Part shown: piece after piece, positions 21,993-32,877 of the stretch | How the letters are laid out: the number at the start of each line of letters is the position of its first letter | Position numbering within the stretch: the stretch's first letter is position 1 | Program-made: the position numbers and the translations under genes | The notes under the pieces: generated by a model | Seen by the model: the letters and a program-made list of their open reading frames with translations, nothing else | Database searches by the model: none | Told to the model about the DNA's origin: nothing | Source of the DNA: Eukaryota sp. TZLM1-RC | Taxonomy: Eukaryota; Metamonada: BaSk clade | Length of the DNA: 64,000 nucleotides | Reading direction: 5' to 3' | Assembly (NCBI GenBank): GCA_040285825.1 | Contig: JAUPSS010000004.1 | Coordinates: forward strand, 4,533,658 to 4,597,657

Positions 21993-24900
21993 ATGTACAG
22001 TACTGCCCCTCTTCTTTCCTTTCAAGGATGTACACAGATCAATGAACTGACAGTTTCATCATCTGATACATCATCTAGTTCCAGTTCTTTTAGGATCGAA
22101 ACAAGTACCCCTAAACCTTCCTCCTATTCACATTCATTAGCAGCATCCAGGTACAACATTATCATCACGGTACGATCTATAGGCAACACGGTCTTTATCT
22201 ACGAAACCAATCTTCATCATAATGTGACCCACTCAATCAAGGTTACCACGACCTCAGAAGTACTTCCTTCAGTCTCTATAATAGAGCACAGAGGACGAGC
22301 TATTGATCTCACCATCCTTTTCTCCTCATCACATGGCTTCATCCACAAACTTGAAGCCCAAATCGACAAGGATCCTCTCCGATCCTCTACCTCTACCGTC
22401 TTCACTACCCCGATCATCCTTCCCCTTCTTCGTTCTGTTCAATCTTATCCCCTTCCTCTTTCCAAAAAGTTTTGTCCTCGGCAGGTACACTTTGTTGATG
22501 CAACCAAGTCAATCATCTCTACAACTTCCCACCAACTCTTCATGGCAACTCTCTCCACTCTCTCCACCCCTCCCTCTCTTGCTGAACTCACCACTTCCTC
22601 TCTCCTCTCTAGAGCTTCTTATTCTGTCTATTCTAAGCTCAGTGGGGCGAGTTCTGCTGTTCTTAATAAATCAATGGTGACGTATAGGTGCCTGGGAACT
22701 GATTATTTGATTGTAATCAATTCTGATTGCCTCTTAACTTTGTTTTCACTTCGCACTAGATCTGCTATCGTTGAATCAAAACTATATGAATCCCGACCAG
22801 AGTTTATTCTCCCAGATGCCAGCGAATGCCACGTGTCACTCTGTGTTTTGAGTGAACCAACAGACCCTTGTAATTTACAATTAGCCGTTTCGTTTACCCC
22901 CAATTTGGACCATTTGCCAATCATTTCAGTATTTTCATTGAAAATTCCGACTGATCCCAAAAAAGTTAAAAAACCTTTATTAATTACTGACTTGGCTTTA
23001 CCTGACACGTGTCAAGGGTTGTCAGTTGACAATTTGAGCTCTTCTCATGGAGAGGTGATTGTTAGTCTTTTTGATTCTGTTTTGACCCGGGTTTCCGGCA
23101 TTTCTGATCTTGATCACGTGATATCCACCGCAGTGATTCCAAAGTTTTCAACTGTTACTATTCCTGGTTACACAGTCACGCCAATCACAACATTCACTGA
23201 TTGGATAATAACCTGCCTGAGCAAACTGCCAAATTTAATAGCAGTCAAGAATTTTCTCCGTGATTTCGACCTTCCATCCGACCTATTTTTAGAAACAATC
23301 AAATCTGTTGCACCTTCTTTTCCTCTTCCATCATCCTCAATCTCAGCTGATTTCCTTCCTCATTTGGGATGTTACTTGGTCTCGTTGGGAATGAGTGAAA
23401 GGGAAGCTTTTGAGAAAGTAGTCGTGTCTTTCAGTATTGGTTTGTGGAGGATTTCCAAAGTGGATAATATTTGTGGTGATTTGAAGTTGAAGCAGGTATT
23501 TTTTATTGAAAGTAATGGTGTCTATGGTCTTCGAAGACTCTCTCCATGTGAACATGGTAATTCTATGGAGAGGGAAATGCGAAAGGTCTGGAGGACGAGC
23601 AATGAGTTCATTAGTAATGTGGATTATGGAATAATTTGTGAAGTATTTAATCAACTGCTATTATCAAATACTCATAGTATTATAGAATCTTTTGGCTTTC
23701 AGTTATCAAACTTGTTTTTTCATAGTGATTTTGAATTCTTCCCTGTTTCAGATATTGAAGAATTTGTGAGCATGGCAGAGTTTTATTTGGACCAATTCAG
23801 AAATGTTGCTAATTATATCCCTCAGGAATTATTAAATATCCCAACTAAAGGCTATTTTCTATCAAAATCATCAATCAAATCATCGCGTCACCCATCAATT
23901 TTGATTGCAAATCACGTGGGATTTAATATAATTGCCAATTTGTTTCATTTTTTGCTTTTTATTTCTTCATTTTCTAATACAGGGTCGATTATTAGTTCTT
24001 TAGTCAGACAACAATTAGTTCAAAATATTATTGTGCCTGGTTGCAAGACTTTAAAGGGTTTTCTTGGTTCTTTTTTGACCCTTTCGGGTATTTTGTCCAA
24101 TCATTCTCAATCAAATCACGTCACAGTCCCTCAAATAATTTCTGATTTTTCCCAAAAGACGCCATTTAGTACTCCATCAGCTGAACCCACCTTAAAAACT
24201 GTTATTAAGGACTTTTTAACCCAAAGGGGATTGGCAATGTTTTACAATGTTAGTATTGTTGAGTACAATATTCGCAATATTGCTGAAATTAATGATTTTA
24301 GTCTTTCGCAATGTATTTTTTCGATTAATTGTAGTGAGTTTAATCCTGTTGTTGCTTTTTATTATGGTGTTTCGCTTTTAAATCAATCAGATTTAATTGA
24401 AAGTATTAATGTTTTTTCAAAGTTAGCAGCCAAGTGTTTTAATAATTCTGGCTATTTGGAATCTTTATCACGTCTGGTTCCCGAGATTCCTGAAGACCAT
24501 TCTGATTTTTGGACTTTGATCACGTGTATTTCTGAACTTTTCTACAATACCAATCAAAAATTCTTGGCAGCAAAGTTTTCATTTGAGTTTATTACCTCTT
24601 TTGGGAATGATTTTCTTGAGGGGGTCTTTTTTGAAAAATTATTACTGAAGAGTTTTAAATATAATTTAGTTTGTGGATTTTATGAAAAATCTATATATTT
24701 GTTGAATTTAGTCAAAAATTACTCTGAAAATAGAGAAGTTATACTTTTATTGATACATGATTTGATTAAAAAATCAAAAATTAATCTTTTATCAAATGTT
24801 TTTTTGAATCCCCGTCTTTTAAATTCAATTTTAAATTGTTTGAATTCTAAATTAGATGAAGCTATCCAATGTTTAAATCTTACGGATTGTGGCGACAGAA

Positions 24901-25664
24901 TCCTCGATGGTATTATTGCAGGGTTGATTTTGAACTCTATCCATACTAAGAAGGGTAATTACCTATTGGCTACAGATTCTCTTTACAAATGCTCATTAAT
25001 TTATAACAATTACTCTGAATTACTTTCAAGTCATCCAAAGTTTTCGTTATTCTCTACATTTAACTTTTCCTGTGCTGCATTGAATTCTCTTTATTTAGCC
25101 AATCACCTTGAAGGTCGTGACTCTGAAGTATTTTTAACCCAATCAAATGACGTTTACTGTCCAAGAAAACGAAGGACTAGTGACCACTTTGAGATTAATG
25201 ATAGTGTTGAACGTTTAAAGCAATCAAAAATAATAGGAATTCAAGAATTAAATCAATTGTCTTCTCTAAATAGGTTACAATCCTTTTATCTGCTTGAATT
25301 TGGAAGTTATGAGCCTGAGCTAAGTGTTTTTGATTTAATTTCCACAACTAACATTAATTTATTAGAAGAATTATTAATTTATTGCATCCAAACTGGAACG
25401 TACATAGACAAAATTAGCAACAGAGTTGGGGAGGTATTACGTCAAATTGACCTTACCAAACCAGAAAATCAACCATCAATTGTTAAAGTTAAAAAACTTT
25501 TAACAATGGATAGTGCTGAAATGAATTACCAAATTCATAGTGGAATTCTAAGAGGATATCTTTCTATTAAACCTACAATGACTGCACCTTTTTGGCTAAG
25601 TTCTGCATTAAAATTAGTTAACGAGTCTGAATTTCAACGAGTAATGGAAAAATATAGTAAGTAG
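21993..25664 (+). CDS. Large nucleoporin-like protein (Nup160/Nup120-like)
   Basis: A single ORF of 1223 residues. The first 400 or so are rich in beta strands (ASRYNIIITVRSIGNTVFIY, DYLIVINSDCLLTLFSLRT), suggesting a propeller. From about residue 450 onward it is almost entirely helical. This propeller-plus-solenoid layout and length fit the Y-complex nucleoporin Nup160/Nup120. The stretch in which a 'marker' segment is followed by LLTLFSLRT recalls Nup160's LRMWSY region. Sequence similarity is weak, so a coat-complex or other scaffold protein is also possible. There is a short basic patch CPRKRRTS near residue 1056. ATG 21993 is the first in frame; a family A LINE ends just upstream. Confidence 0.5.
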   Translation: MYSTAPLLSFQGCTQINELTVSSSDTSSSSSSFRIETSTPKPSSYSHSLAASRYNIIITVRSIGNTVFIYETNLHHNVTHSIKVTTTSEVLPSVSIIEHRGRAIDLTILFSSSHGFIHKLEAQIDKDPLRSSTSTVFTTPIILPLLRSVQSYPLPLSKKFCPRQVHFVDATKSIISTTSHQLFMATLSTLSTPPSLAELTTSSLLSRASYSVYSKLSGASSAVLNKSMVTYRCLGTDYLIVINSDCLLTLFSLRTRSAIVESKLYESRPEFILPDASECHVSLCVLSEPTDPCNLQLAVSFTPNLDHLPIISVFSLKIPTDPKKVKKPLLITDLALPDTCQGLSVDNLSSSHGEVIVSLFDSVLTRVSGISDLDHVISTAVIPKFSTVTIPGYTVTPITTFTDWIITCLSKLPNLIAVKNFLRDFDLPSDLFLETIKSVAPSFPLPSSSISADFLPHLGCYLVSLGMSEREAFEKVVVSFSIGLWRISKVDNICGDLKLKQVFFIESNGVYGLRRLSPCEHGNSMEREMRKVWRTSNEFISNVDYGIICEVFNQLLLSNTHSIIESFGFQLSNLFFHSDFEFFPVSDIEEFVSMAEFYLDQFRNVANYIPQELLNIPTKGYFLSKSSIKSSRHPSILIANHVGFNIIANLFHFLLFISSFSNTGSIISSLVRQQLVQNIIVPGCKTLKGFLGSFLTLSGILSNHSQSNHVTVPQIISDFSQKTPFSTPSAEPTLKTVIKDFLTQRGLAMFYNVSIVEYNIRNIAEINDFSLSQCIFSINCSEFNPVVAFYYGVSLLNQSDLIESINVFSKLAAKCFNNSGYLESLSRLVPEIPEDHSDFWTLITCISELFYNTNQKFLAAKFSFEFITSFGNDFLEGVFFEKLLLKSFKYNLVCGFYEKSIYLLNLVKNYSENREVILLLIHDLIKKSKINLLSNVFLNPRLLNSILNCLNSKLDEAIQCLNLTDCGDRILDGIIAGLILNSIHTKKGNYLLATDSLYKCSLIYNNYSELLSSHPKFSLFSTFNFSCAALNSLYLANHLEGRDSEVFLTQSNDVYCPRKRRTSDHFEINDSVERLKQSKIIGIQELNQLSSLNRLQSFYLLEFGSYEPELSVFDLISTTNINLLEELLIYCIQTGTYIDKISNRVGEVLRQIDLTKPENQPSIVKVKKLLTMDSAEMNYQIHSGILRGYLSIKPTMTAPFWLSSALKLVNESEFQRVMEKYSK

Positions 25665-25738
25665 ATTAGATTTAATTAGATTAGATTTAATTAAATTAGA
25701 TTTTGATTATTTTAAATAAACATTTTTTTACGAAATTC

Positions 25739-26839
25739 TCAAGAATAATTTGCTAATCTAACCCTTTTGGGACAAGGTGTCAGAGAAACTGAATCGGAAG
25801 CTACTGGGCTTGGATTGTGGGAAATGGGCAATTGATTGGAATATGATTGACTGGCAATTGATTGATTAGAGGGCAATTGATTGGAAGCAGAAGACATTAT
25901 TGGATCTCCATAATCAGTAATTTCAACATTAGATGAATGAGGAACTTCTGGAACCTCTGAAACCACCATATAACAAACATCTAAATAATTTAGCTCCGGT
26001 AAATCAAAACCAAACGACACGTGGCCACATGAATCATCAAACAACAGAGCAACAGATAAACACTTTAATGAAGCAGAAAATGAGCAAATAGACTTGAAGA
26101 ATTTCAGGGGGATTGCCAATACGATGGAAGGTTCACAATCAGGGCTCAAATTGACCTCCTCCAGCTCATCAATCAATCTGATTGTGACCTGACAGTCCCT
26201 TGAATTCTTTTGACTTTCAGTTTCTTGTGGAATATATCTTTCTGATAAATGTGATTTAATGAATGAAGGATTGTTACTGGATGGGCTGCTAATAAAGAAA
26301 AAAACCTTGGAAACATTGGGGCAATTTGAAAGGCAATTCAACATTAAAGCAGGGGTTATAACGATTTTATTGCTGAAATCCATGTTTTTCAAGTGGGGAA
26401 TATCAACATACTTACCTTCACTTGTCCTGTCTAGATCCTTACAAGCAAGAGAATACTCCTTGACCAGAGAGTCATCGTAGAGATTGACAGTGAGGACAAG
26501 GGAGAACTCTGTTGTGAGAACGAGTTGGAGAGTGGTGGTTTCTTCGGTAACAAGGGGTTTAAGAAACTCTACGGCACTGTCAAAGCCAAACACCCTGACA
26601 GCATAGCCTTGGTGGTGTTCTTCGGTGGCTTCTTGAATTAAATAAGTTCCTATGTTTGACTTAATGATGAACTGAACTGCACATTCCTGCGAGCCTTCAG
26701 GCAGTGCAATGAAACGAATTCCGTGTTGTGTGAAGTGAAAGAGAACATCTATTCCAACAGATCTTGCAGATTGACAACACTTGAAGAAATTAGATAGTTC
26801 TTGAAAAGTGGATATAGATAAAGAAGCCAAAGATGTCAT
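25739..26839 (-). CDS. PCNA-fold clamp protein, Rad9-like (9-1-1 complex)
   Basis: Likely a DNA-damage checkpoint clamp subunit. The 366-residue protein shows two repeats of PCNA-like topology: LSISTFQELSNFFKCCQSARS...GIRFIALPEG (domain 1) and VLAIPLKFFKSICSFSASLKCLSVALLFDDSCGHVSFGF (domain 2, like the end of the Rad9 core). A polar Ser/Asn/Gln-rich tail of about 65 residues ends KRVRLANYS, as Rad9 has a disordered phosphorylated tail. Rad1 or Hus1 cannot be excluded from sequence alone. The chosen start, MTSLASLS at 26839, begins the fold; an upstream ATG (26902) would overlap the divergent gene. Only 36 bases separate the two start codons, so they probably share a bidirectional promoter. 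Confidence 0.55.
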   Translation of the reverse strand: MTSLASLSISTFQELSNFFKCCQSARSVGIDVLFHFTQHGIRFIALPEGSQECAVQFIIKSNIGTYLIQEATEEHHQGYAVRVFGFDSAVEFLKPLVTEETTTLQLVLTTEFSLVLTVNLYDDSLVKEYSLACKDLDRTSEGKYVDIPHLKNMDFSNKIVITPALMLNCLSNCPNVSKVFFFISSPSSNNPSFIKSHLSERYIPQETESQKNSRDCQVTIRLIDELEEVNLSPDCEPSIVLAIPLKFFKSICSFSASLKCLSVALLFDDSCGHVSFGFDLPELNYLDVCYMVVSEVPEVPHSSNVEITDYGDPIMSSASNQLPSNQSIASQSYSNQLPISHNPSPVASDSVSLTPCPKRVRLANYS

Positions 26840-26875
26840 TGAAAATCGAAAAATGAATATAAATTTACTTTTCTG

Positions 26876-27337
26876 ATGCGATATTCCTCCATAATAAGGC
26901 AATATCTATCTTCAAATGACTGGAAGTATCAATGTACAGATGATGAATCCGAGTTCTTCTGTGTTTATTCTGGAAACTTTCAGGAACAATGGATTCTTCG
27001 CTTCAGAATTTCTCAAGATCATGACGAAATACTGGTATACTCACAACTTGACACTGTTGACGAAAAGTTCCGTGATGATGTTGCTTTTTTCGTAACACAC
27101 GCAAACTTTGGTCTTCATGTAGGTGCTTTCGAGCTTGATTACACTGATGGTGATTTTCGATTTCGTACTTCCATCGATGCAGAAAGGATAGACGATGTCG
27201 AATCAGTACTAGACAATCTGGTGAAGCGTAATGTCACCACAGTTGAACGTTATCTCCCCGGTGTTAAGGCTATCATATGTGACGGAGTTTGTCCAATCGA
27301 TGCATGTCAATCCTGTGAGGATGATATAAGGTATTGA
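26876..27337 (+). CDS. YbjN-domain protein
   Basis: A 153-residue protein with the YbjN-like fold: N-terminal helix (RQYLSSNDWKY), a beta meander, then VDEKFRDDVAFFVTHANFGLHVGAFELDYTDGDFRFRTS, the hallmark block of the YbjN / secretion-chaperone-like family. The molecular role of this family is poorly known; it is mainly bacterial. The C-terminus has two Cys motifs (CDGVCPIDACQSC), which could bind metal or be redox active. It is transcribed away from the clamp gene with start codons 36 bases apart. Prokaryotic origin is inferred from family distribution and untested. Confidence 0.7.
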   Translation: MRYSSIIRQYLSSNDWKYQCTDDESEFFCVYSGNFQEQWILRFRISQDHDEILVYSQLDTVDEKFRDDVAFFVTHANFGLHVGAFELDYTDGDFRFRTSIDAERIDDVESVLDNLVKRNVTTVERYLPGVKAIICDGVCPIDACQSCEDDIRY

Positions 27338-27782
27338 TTCAGAACCTGTTATCCAAGGTTTCTCTGCTTTAATTATAAATTATAATTGTATTAGTAAATC
27401 ATATTTGTACAACAAAGCCATCAATAAACAAATGTTTTTTTAGGAATTACCTTATTCTGCAATAATGTGTTTGCGGGATGGTCTTTCAAGATGATATTTC
27501 ACATCAAGCTTCATCCACTCCAGAATGACGAAAAATGTATCTTCATTAAATTGTCAAGATGCTGAAAAACACTTGTTAAGAATTTGAACCAGTAGTCTCA
27601 GCCGTGAGATGAAGTTGCAATACTGGTAGCGAAAGCAGGACATCATCCATTACCACCATTTCACATATCGTAACTTGAAACGAGTAGACAGAGGGATTGC
27701 CTAAACAGACAATAAATAAACTGCCAGAAAAACATCTTACCCCAAACACAAGAAGACCAAGCAAAAGAGCCAGTAACAGTAA
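27338..27782. other. Intergenic stretch
   Basis: Downstream of the YbjN gene. A minus-strand ORF continuing to 27576 from the neighbouring repeat begins with a hydrophobic stretch but has no recognisable homologue; I do not call it a gene. Confidence 0.4.
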
Positions 27783-28127
27783 AAAAGAAGTCGCCAACGC
27801 ACCACACGCTTCTATGGAGCCGACATCTCAGAGCTGCGATCTTGAACATGCCTGAATTGTACGTTTTGAGTGTTCCTTGATACAGGCCTCCTCCATATCC
27901 CACAACCAACATTGAGGTCCAACTACCATTCGACAGTGTACCACAACGACTCAGTCACATCCAACACAACTCGTCGTCGATGACAGAGAACCACAGATGA
28001 CGGTGCAATGCAGAGGCTTCCACTACCGAGGCAGATCCATCACAGATCGGCACTTCTGTAGGTATGCGAAATTGTAGAATTTAAGACATGGAAAATTCAA
28101 CATGTTAGCGTGGAAACAATTTCATTT
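27783..28127 (-). repeat. Dispersed inverted repeat, copy 1
   Basis: The minus strand of this segment matches the plus strand at about 40518-40860 almost base for base over some 340 bases (for example TGCCGATCTGTGATGGATCTG, present in both), with weaker similarity in the outermost 50 bases. It contains no long ORF in either copy, and its GC content is higher than that of its surroundings. It may be a non-autonomous mobile element, an RNA gene or a decayed exon. Confidence 0.75.
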
Positions 28128-28389
28128 CTAGGAAACTTATACTGATTGACTATATATAAACCGCCCAATCATGTGTTTCTATCATTAGTTACTATTGAAG
28201 CTGTGATTTCGGAGTTTGGAATTGGAATTTTGTGCGTTAAACCATCAGCTTTTGTGTGACAATCAACTTGCTTCGATTATTTAAGCATGCACATTGCAGT
28301 TAATAATTTTCAATCGTTTCGTTCAGCTCCCATACTCTATATTATTCTGAATTGACCATTGATCAGTCTTTACCATTGATCCATAAGTT

Positions 28390-28916
28390 AATAACAAATT
28401 TACAGCAATGCATTGCAGAAACAACTATGGTGATGTTTTAGGAGTACTGCTCCAAAATTGAAATTCCATTACTTCAAATCCCAAATCAGTCAAAAAGAAG
28501 TGAATCAACGTTTTCCCTTCATAAAACCGACCAAGAGATAACAAAGCAAAAGATAACAAGTGCACAATGCCTTTACAAATTGCAAATGCAATTCTGTTCT
28601 GCCAAAACTTGTCAAAAATTCTTCCTGTACGTTGTTTTACAGTTTCAACAAAATTATCCAAGAAAGATAAAGCAAGTGGTTTAAGCGTGCCATGTAAGGA
28701 AAGAGCAAATGTACAAAGGAAATAATGAGTATGCGATTCAGTATTCAAGGATAACAACTTTGCTTCATATTTATCAATTTCAGTGTTGTCGGCAACAGAC
28801 AGCGGATTCTTGTGTTTTGACTGAGCTAATGGTATGCAACAATTATTACACACATCAGTAATGATTTTCGTTCCTTCAAGACCTTGAAGCATTAAATCAC
28901 CTCCATTTCTTTAGGA
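28390..28916 (-). mobile_element. Family C-like LINE 3' fragment
   Basis: ORF 28892-28425 encodes the C-terminal part of a family C-like element: LQGLEGTKIITDVCNN (second half of the RLE), KYEAKLLSLNTE, SFLDNFVETVKQRTGRIFDKFWQNRIAFAI, ending SLGRFYEGKTLIHFF...EVMEFQ. The sequence differs from the other C copies, so it is probably a separate subfamily. It is fused at 28917 to the 3' end of the family B element on the same strand. Confidence 0.75.
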
Positions 28917-30965
28917 TAAATTTATTTTCAACGCTAACAAAACATTAAACAAAAAACTAGAACTCAATATCCTCAATACACGCATCAACATCATCAAATC
29001 TTTTAAGCGCGCGATTTTCATACTCTATTCCTAACTTTAACAGTGCTTTGGTCAGCATTTCTGGAATTGCTTTAAGAATACTGAAAACAATTCTATTGTG
29101 CCAGAAATTGAAGTTCAATTCTTTTCCTGCTCTTTCTTTTATTAAACTTCTGAAACCTTCAAGAAATTTAATGCCAGATATTCCAATGTTACCAAAAAGA
29201 GAAACAGCAAATGGAACCAACTGATACTTAACATGCTCAACACGTCCTAGCTGAGATAAGGGTTCATTGTACTTTTTGATTTTGCTCTTTTCAGCAAAGC
29301 AAAGTGGAGTTTCATCTCTTTTAGCAAAGTCAATTGCTGAGTCTTTACAAACATCAACAGTGACAACATCAACAACTTTAATAACACCATCAGACGCAGG
29401 GGTAATTAAATCAGCACGGCGTTTCCCAAAAGTATTTTCATTTTCATTTTCAGATGATAACCTTCGCACAAGTGGTTCAACAAAAGCTTCAATGTGATGG
29501 CTTTTGCACATAGCGTATAGTTGGTCTCTAACAGCATCGTGAACAACTGAGCGATATGTAATATTAAATTTACAATTAAATAAATGATTCAGATTAATGA
29601 GCTGACCACAACGACAAATCAAATCATTTGGCACACTACATGGCCACAGGGAACACCTCATCCTGAAGGCAGTTGTCCATTGATGATCATTTAATAATAG
29701 ACCATATACATTTGGAATCTGGGAAATAAGACAACTTGAGCTACTATCCTTGAGGTCAATTAAAAAGTTTGCAAAAACGGGATTCTTTTCTTTAGCCAAG
29801 CTAAGACGAACAGTGAAATCCAAGTTTTCAAAAACTTTTAATATCTTTTTCTGCAATTTAGCATATGCAAATTTCAAGGAAATCAAACTCCTGGGTGGAA
29901 TTTCTTGAATATCAGCAGGAAAGCATTTGGACCATATGTGAGGAGAGATGCATTCAATTTCACTCTGCAAGGACACTAAATAGTCACTAACACAACATTC
30001 TATCAAATGCTGGTTTTCAGGAAAACGTTTCAAAAATTCAAAAACGAAATTTTTTCCTCCACCGATGAATGCGGCTTTACACAAATATTTTGATTTGTGA
30101 AAATCCAGGCCTCCCAATTCTGTGCTACAAAAAATATGACTACGTAAAAAAGAAGAATCAATATCGAGCAAATTAGCCAAAAATTTTGTTCTTAATTCAT
30201 TAAAAATTCTGCAAAATTCGAGAGAAATAGATGGTGATGTTGATCGTAAAATATGAGTAAATTTCCCTGAATAACAAATTCTGAGGAAGAAAAATTTAAG
30301 ATGTTTTTCAATATTTAAATCTGAAAGAACCATCAATTCTTCTTCAAAATTATCCAAAAGAGAGGAAAGTTGATTTCGAATTTCATCAAAGTTGCCTAAA
30401 TAACAACCTAAAAAACGAAATCCTGATTCAAAATAATTGATAAAAGGAACACTTTGACCATCAATAATGAAATCAGCAGGCTCTCTACCAATCAATAAAC
30501 ATTTGGAAATATTTAGAGAAAGACCAATTTCATAATAGCGCTGTTGAACAATTTCAGCAATTGTTCTCAATGAATCAATTGGACCAATTATTGATATGTC
30601 ATCCATATAAGCAGTTATATGAACATCTGGAAATTCTTGTTTTAATTCACACATTAAAGGATGGATAGCAAGACAGAAAAAGAAAGGACCTAATGGATCA
30701 CCTTGTTTGACACCAGATGATGATATTAGATTGAATTCCTCATAAACAAGAGTTGACCTCCATTTCGACCAAAAGAATTCACAGTATCTTCATCAACCAA
30801 ACGACAGATGAAGGTTCTAAAAAGGAAATGATTTTGTGTGACTTTGACATACAATAGAGTTGATCCCTAAATGCATGAAGAACTGTGGATCGAAAATCAC
30901 AAAATCGAGGAAAACCATCCTGGACAACAAACTTAACAGAGTTCCCAATTTCGTGCAGACCAATG
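28917..30965 (-). mobile_element. Non-LTR retrotransposon, family B, longest open copy
   Basis: A single frame is open from about 30780 to 28957; the first ATG is 30654, giving 565 residues. It reads from RT motif B (SSGVKQGDPLGPFFF) through motif C (AYMDDISIIGP), thumb, knuckle CRCGQLINLNHLFNC, HDAVRDQLYAMCKS and RLE-like FGKRRADLITPASDGVIKVVDVVTVDV to the terminus CIEDIEF. The C-C-H-C plus R-x2-AD...DV arrangement is that of RLE-bearing elements (R2, CRE, Giardia Genie). The 5' end is lost before RT motif A, and a frameshift lies near 30785. It is nearly identical to the copy at 46.2 kb, so the family was recently active. Confidence 0.92.
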
Positions 30966-31282
30966 TTGAGAAATGTAAATCAAAAAGTAAATATAATTAA
31001 TTAAAATTAATTAATTATTATTTAATAAATCAAAATAATACTGACTAAAACAACATTATACCTGATATCAGAAGTGAAATGATAATTTTGATCTAAACCC
31101 AGTGGTAAAAAGTGAATTTGGCTATCCTTGATGTCTACCCACTCCTTATTTTCTGAACCAAACACAAGCACCGTCAAATATTGGAAATAATATATCATGT
31201 TTATAAAAAAGCAAAAATTCAGACTAAGGGACTAAGCAAACTAAGCAAACTAAAACGTCATAATACAAAACTTAAAAATAAT
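30966..31282. other. AT-rich intergenic stretch
   Basis: Contains a TTAATTAATTA-like low-complexity run near 31000-31030. No gene seen. It holds the 3' end of Sof1. Confidence 0.5.
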
Positions 31283-32623
31283 CTACTCCTGAACCCCCAC
31301 AATTTTCTTTTCTTTTTCTGGTTTTAACTTTGGTACGGTCCCCGGCTTCGAATGTCTAACCACATTCTGTCTCTTCTTCCGGAGGCGTTGATTCTCCTCA
31401 TGCCGCTCAATACGTTGTTTGTGAATGAGTTTAGGCAAGTGTCGTTTCCTTCGTATACTACTGAGCTCAGGAACGTCCTTGAATTTGTTAATTAAAGCAG
31501 TTGAATACTGTCTGCTATCTTCTTCTCTCTTTGTTAAGGGTTTGAGTGAATCACTTGCTTTAGCCTTCCACAGTCTGACACATCCATCGTCACTACCAGA
31601 GAGAACAAAGTTTGCATCCATTGAGTACTGAACAGCAAAGATCCGCTGCATTCTTTGTGTGTGATAAACATCAGCAGACTTGGTACTTTTCATATTCCAA
31701 ATACGCACAGTCTTGTCATAACTACCAGAGACAAAGAAGCGACCTGTGGGACAAGGGGAGACAGAAAGGACAGGGCCCATATGATCTTTAAAGACTGCAA
31801 GGGATCGTTTAAGGTTACGCATATCATACAAGTAAACATTTGAATCCTCATTAGCTGCCAAGAAATTCATTGGCTCTGAAGGAATCCATGCAACTTGGTT
31901 GTTTCTCATCTCCATGGTTACCCTTCTCAAAGGAGTTTCCTGTCTAGTGTCCATTAATGTTAGTGATCTGTCGTAGCCAGTGGTGAGGAGAAGGTTGGTC
32001 TCGGAAGGATTGAATCGCACATGGGTTAGAGTATCATCTCCCCATTTGAAAGTCTGAATAGGATCAGCGGTTTGATCTGACCAAATCTCCACCACACCGT
32101 TACTTCCGGCAGTGGCATAACACGGGTTCTCAGTGTCCCAGCTGGAGTCTACTGAATACAGCTGATTTGAGGAGAGGAGAGTTCGTACAGGGGATGGGGA
32201 AGGGTCCTTTAATGACCAGAATTTGAGCGATTTATCATCAGAGGCAGATAGGATAAAGTTGTTGCATCGTGAAAAAGAAACGTCACGAACCCAACCTGAG
32301 TGAGCTAGACTTGACCATAGAGTGTTATGGGAGGAGAGGTTCCATAATCTGATTTCTCCGTTGCAAGCACCAGAAGCAGCAAGGTTGAGACGAGATTTAT
32401 GAGTTGCTAGCGCACAAACTCCATCATTATGACCTTGTAATGCAGCTATGAAAGGTTTAGCAAACACACGCTGTAGTTTTGTAGCATTGAGAGCTCTGAC
32501 ATACTCCCGCTCTACTTGAAAAGGATGCAATTTGGGATCTCGATTTTTAAGGATGGGGGCAACTGCTCCTGGTGTTGTTGATGTATAACGCTGATCAGAC
32601 CTGGAAATGACCTTGACCTTCAT
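31283..32623 (-). CDS. SOF1: Sof1/DCAF13, ribosome-biogenesis WD40 protein
   Basis: Component of the small-subunit processome in the nucleolus, needed for 18S rRNA maturation. The 446-residue protein starts MKVKVISRSDQRYTS and has the family's N-terminal DPKLHPFQVEREYVRALNATKLQRVFAKPFIAALQGH block. About seven WD40 repeats follow (SGACNGEIRLWNL, SASDDKSLKFWSL, SGSYDKTVRIWNM, SGSDDGCVRLWKA). The diagnostic Sof1 tail is present: LTKREEDSRQYSTALINKFK..PELSSIRRKRHLPKLIHK, then a lysine/arginine-rich end. Length and start match the family. Single exon. Confidence 0.95.
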   Translation of the reverse strand: MKVKVISRSDQRYTSTTPGAVAPILKNRDPKLHPFQVEREYVRALNATKLQRVFAKPFIAALQGHNDGVCALATHKSRLNLAASGACNGEIRLWNLSSHNTLWSSLAHSGWVRDVSFSRCNNFILSASDDKSLKFWSLKDPSPSPVRTLLSSNQLYSVDSSWDTENPCYATAGSNGVVEIWSDQTADPIQTFKWGDDTLTHVRFNPSETNLLLTTGYDRSLTLMDTRQETPLRRVTMEMRNNQVAWIPSEPMNFLAANEDSNVYLYDMRNLKRSLAVFKDHMGPVLSVSPCPTGRFFVSGSYDKTVRIWNMKSTKSADVYHTQRMQRIFAVQYSMDANFVLSGSDDGCVRLWKAKASDSLKPLTKREEDSRQYSTALINKFKDVPELSSIRRKRHLPKLIHKQRIERHEENQRLRKKRQNVVRHSKPGTVPKLKPEKEKKIVGVQE

Positions 32624-32877
32624 AGTTGAAATTGTTCTAGATAAATAATGTAGTATAACCTTTCAGAATTTAATTCCTTTTTATTTTGAAATACTCATCC
32701 CCGTCCATCAAGCAAATCTGTCCTTCAACAGACATAGCAATTACTTATGTCAAAAATTACTGCTAAGAGGAAAAGTCTTGTTATAAAATGAACGGAAAAA
32801 GTTATACAATTTACAACACAATCATAAACTCTAATAATACAAAGATAAATTAAGTACAAAATAAATCAAAGATAATC

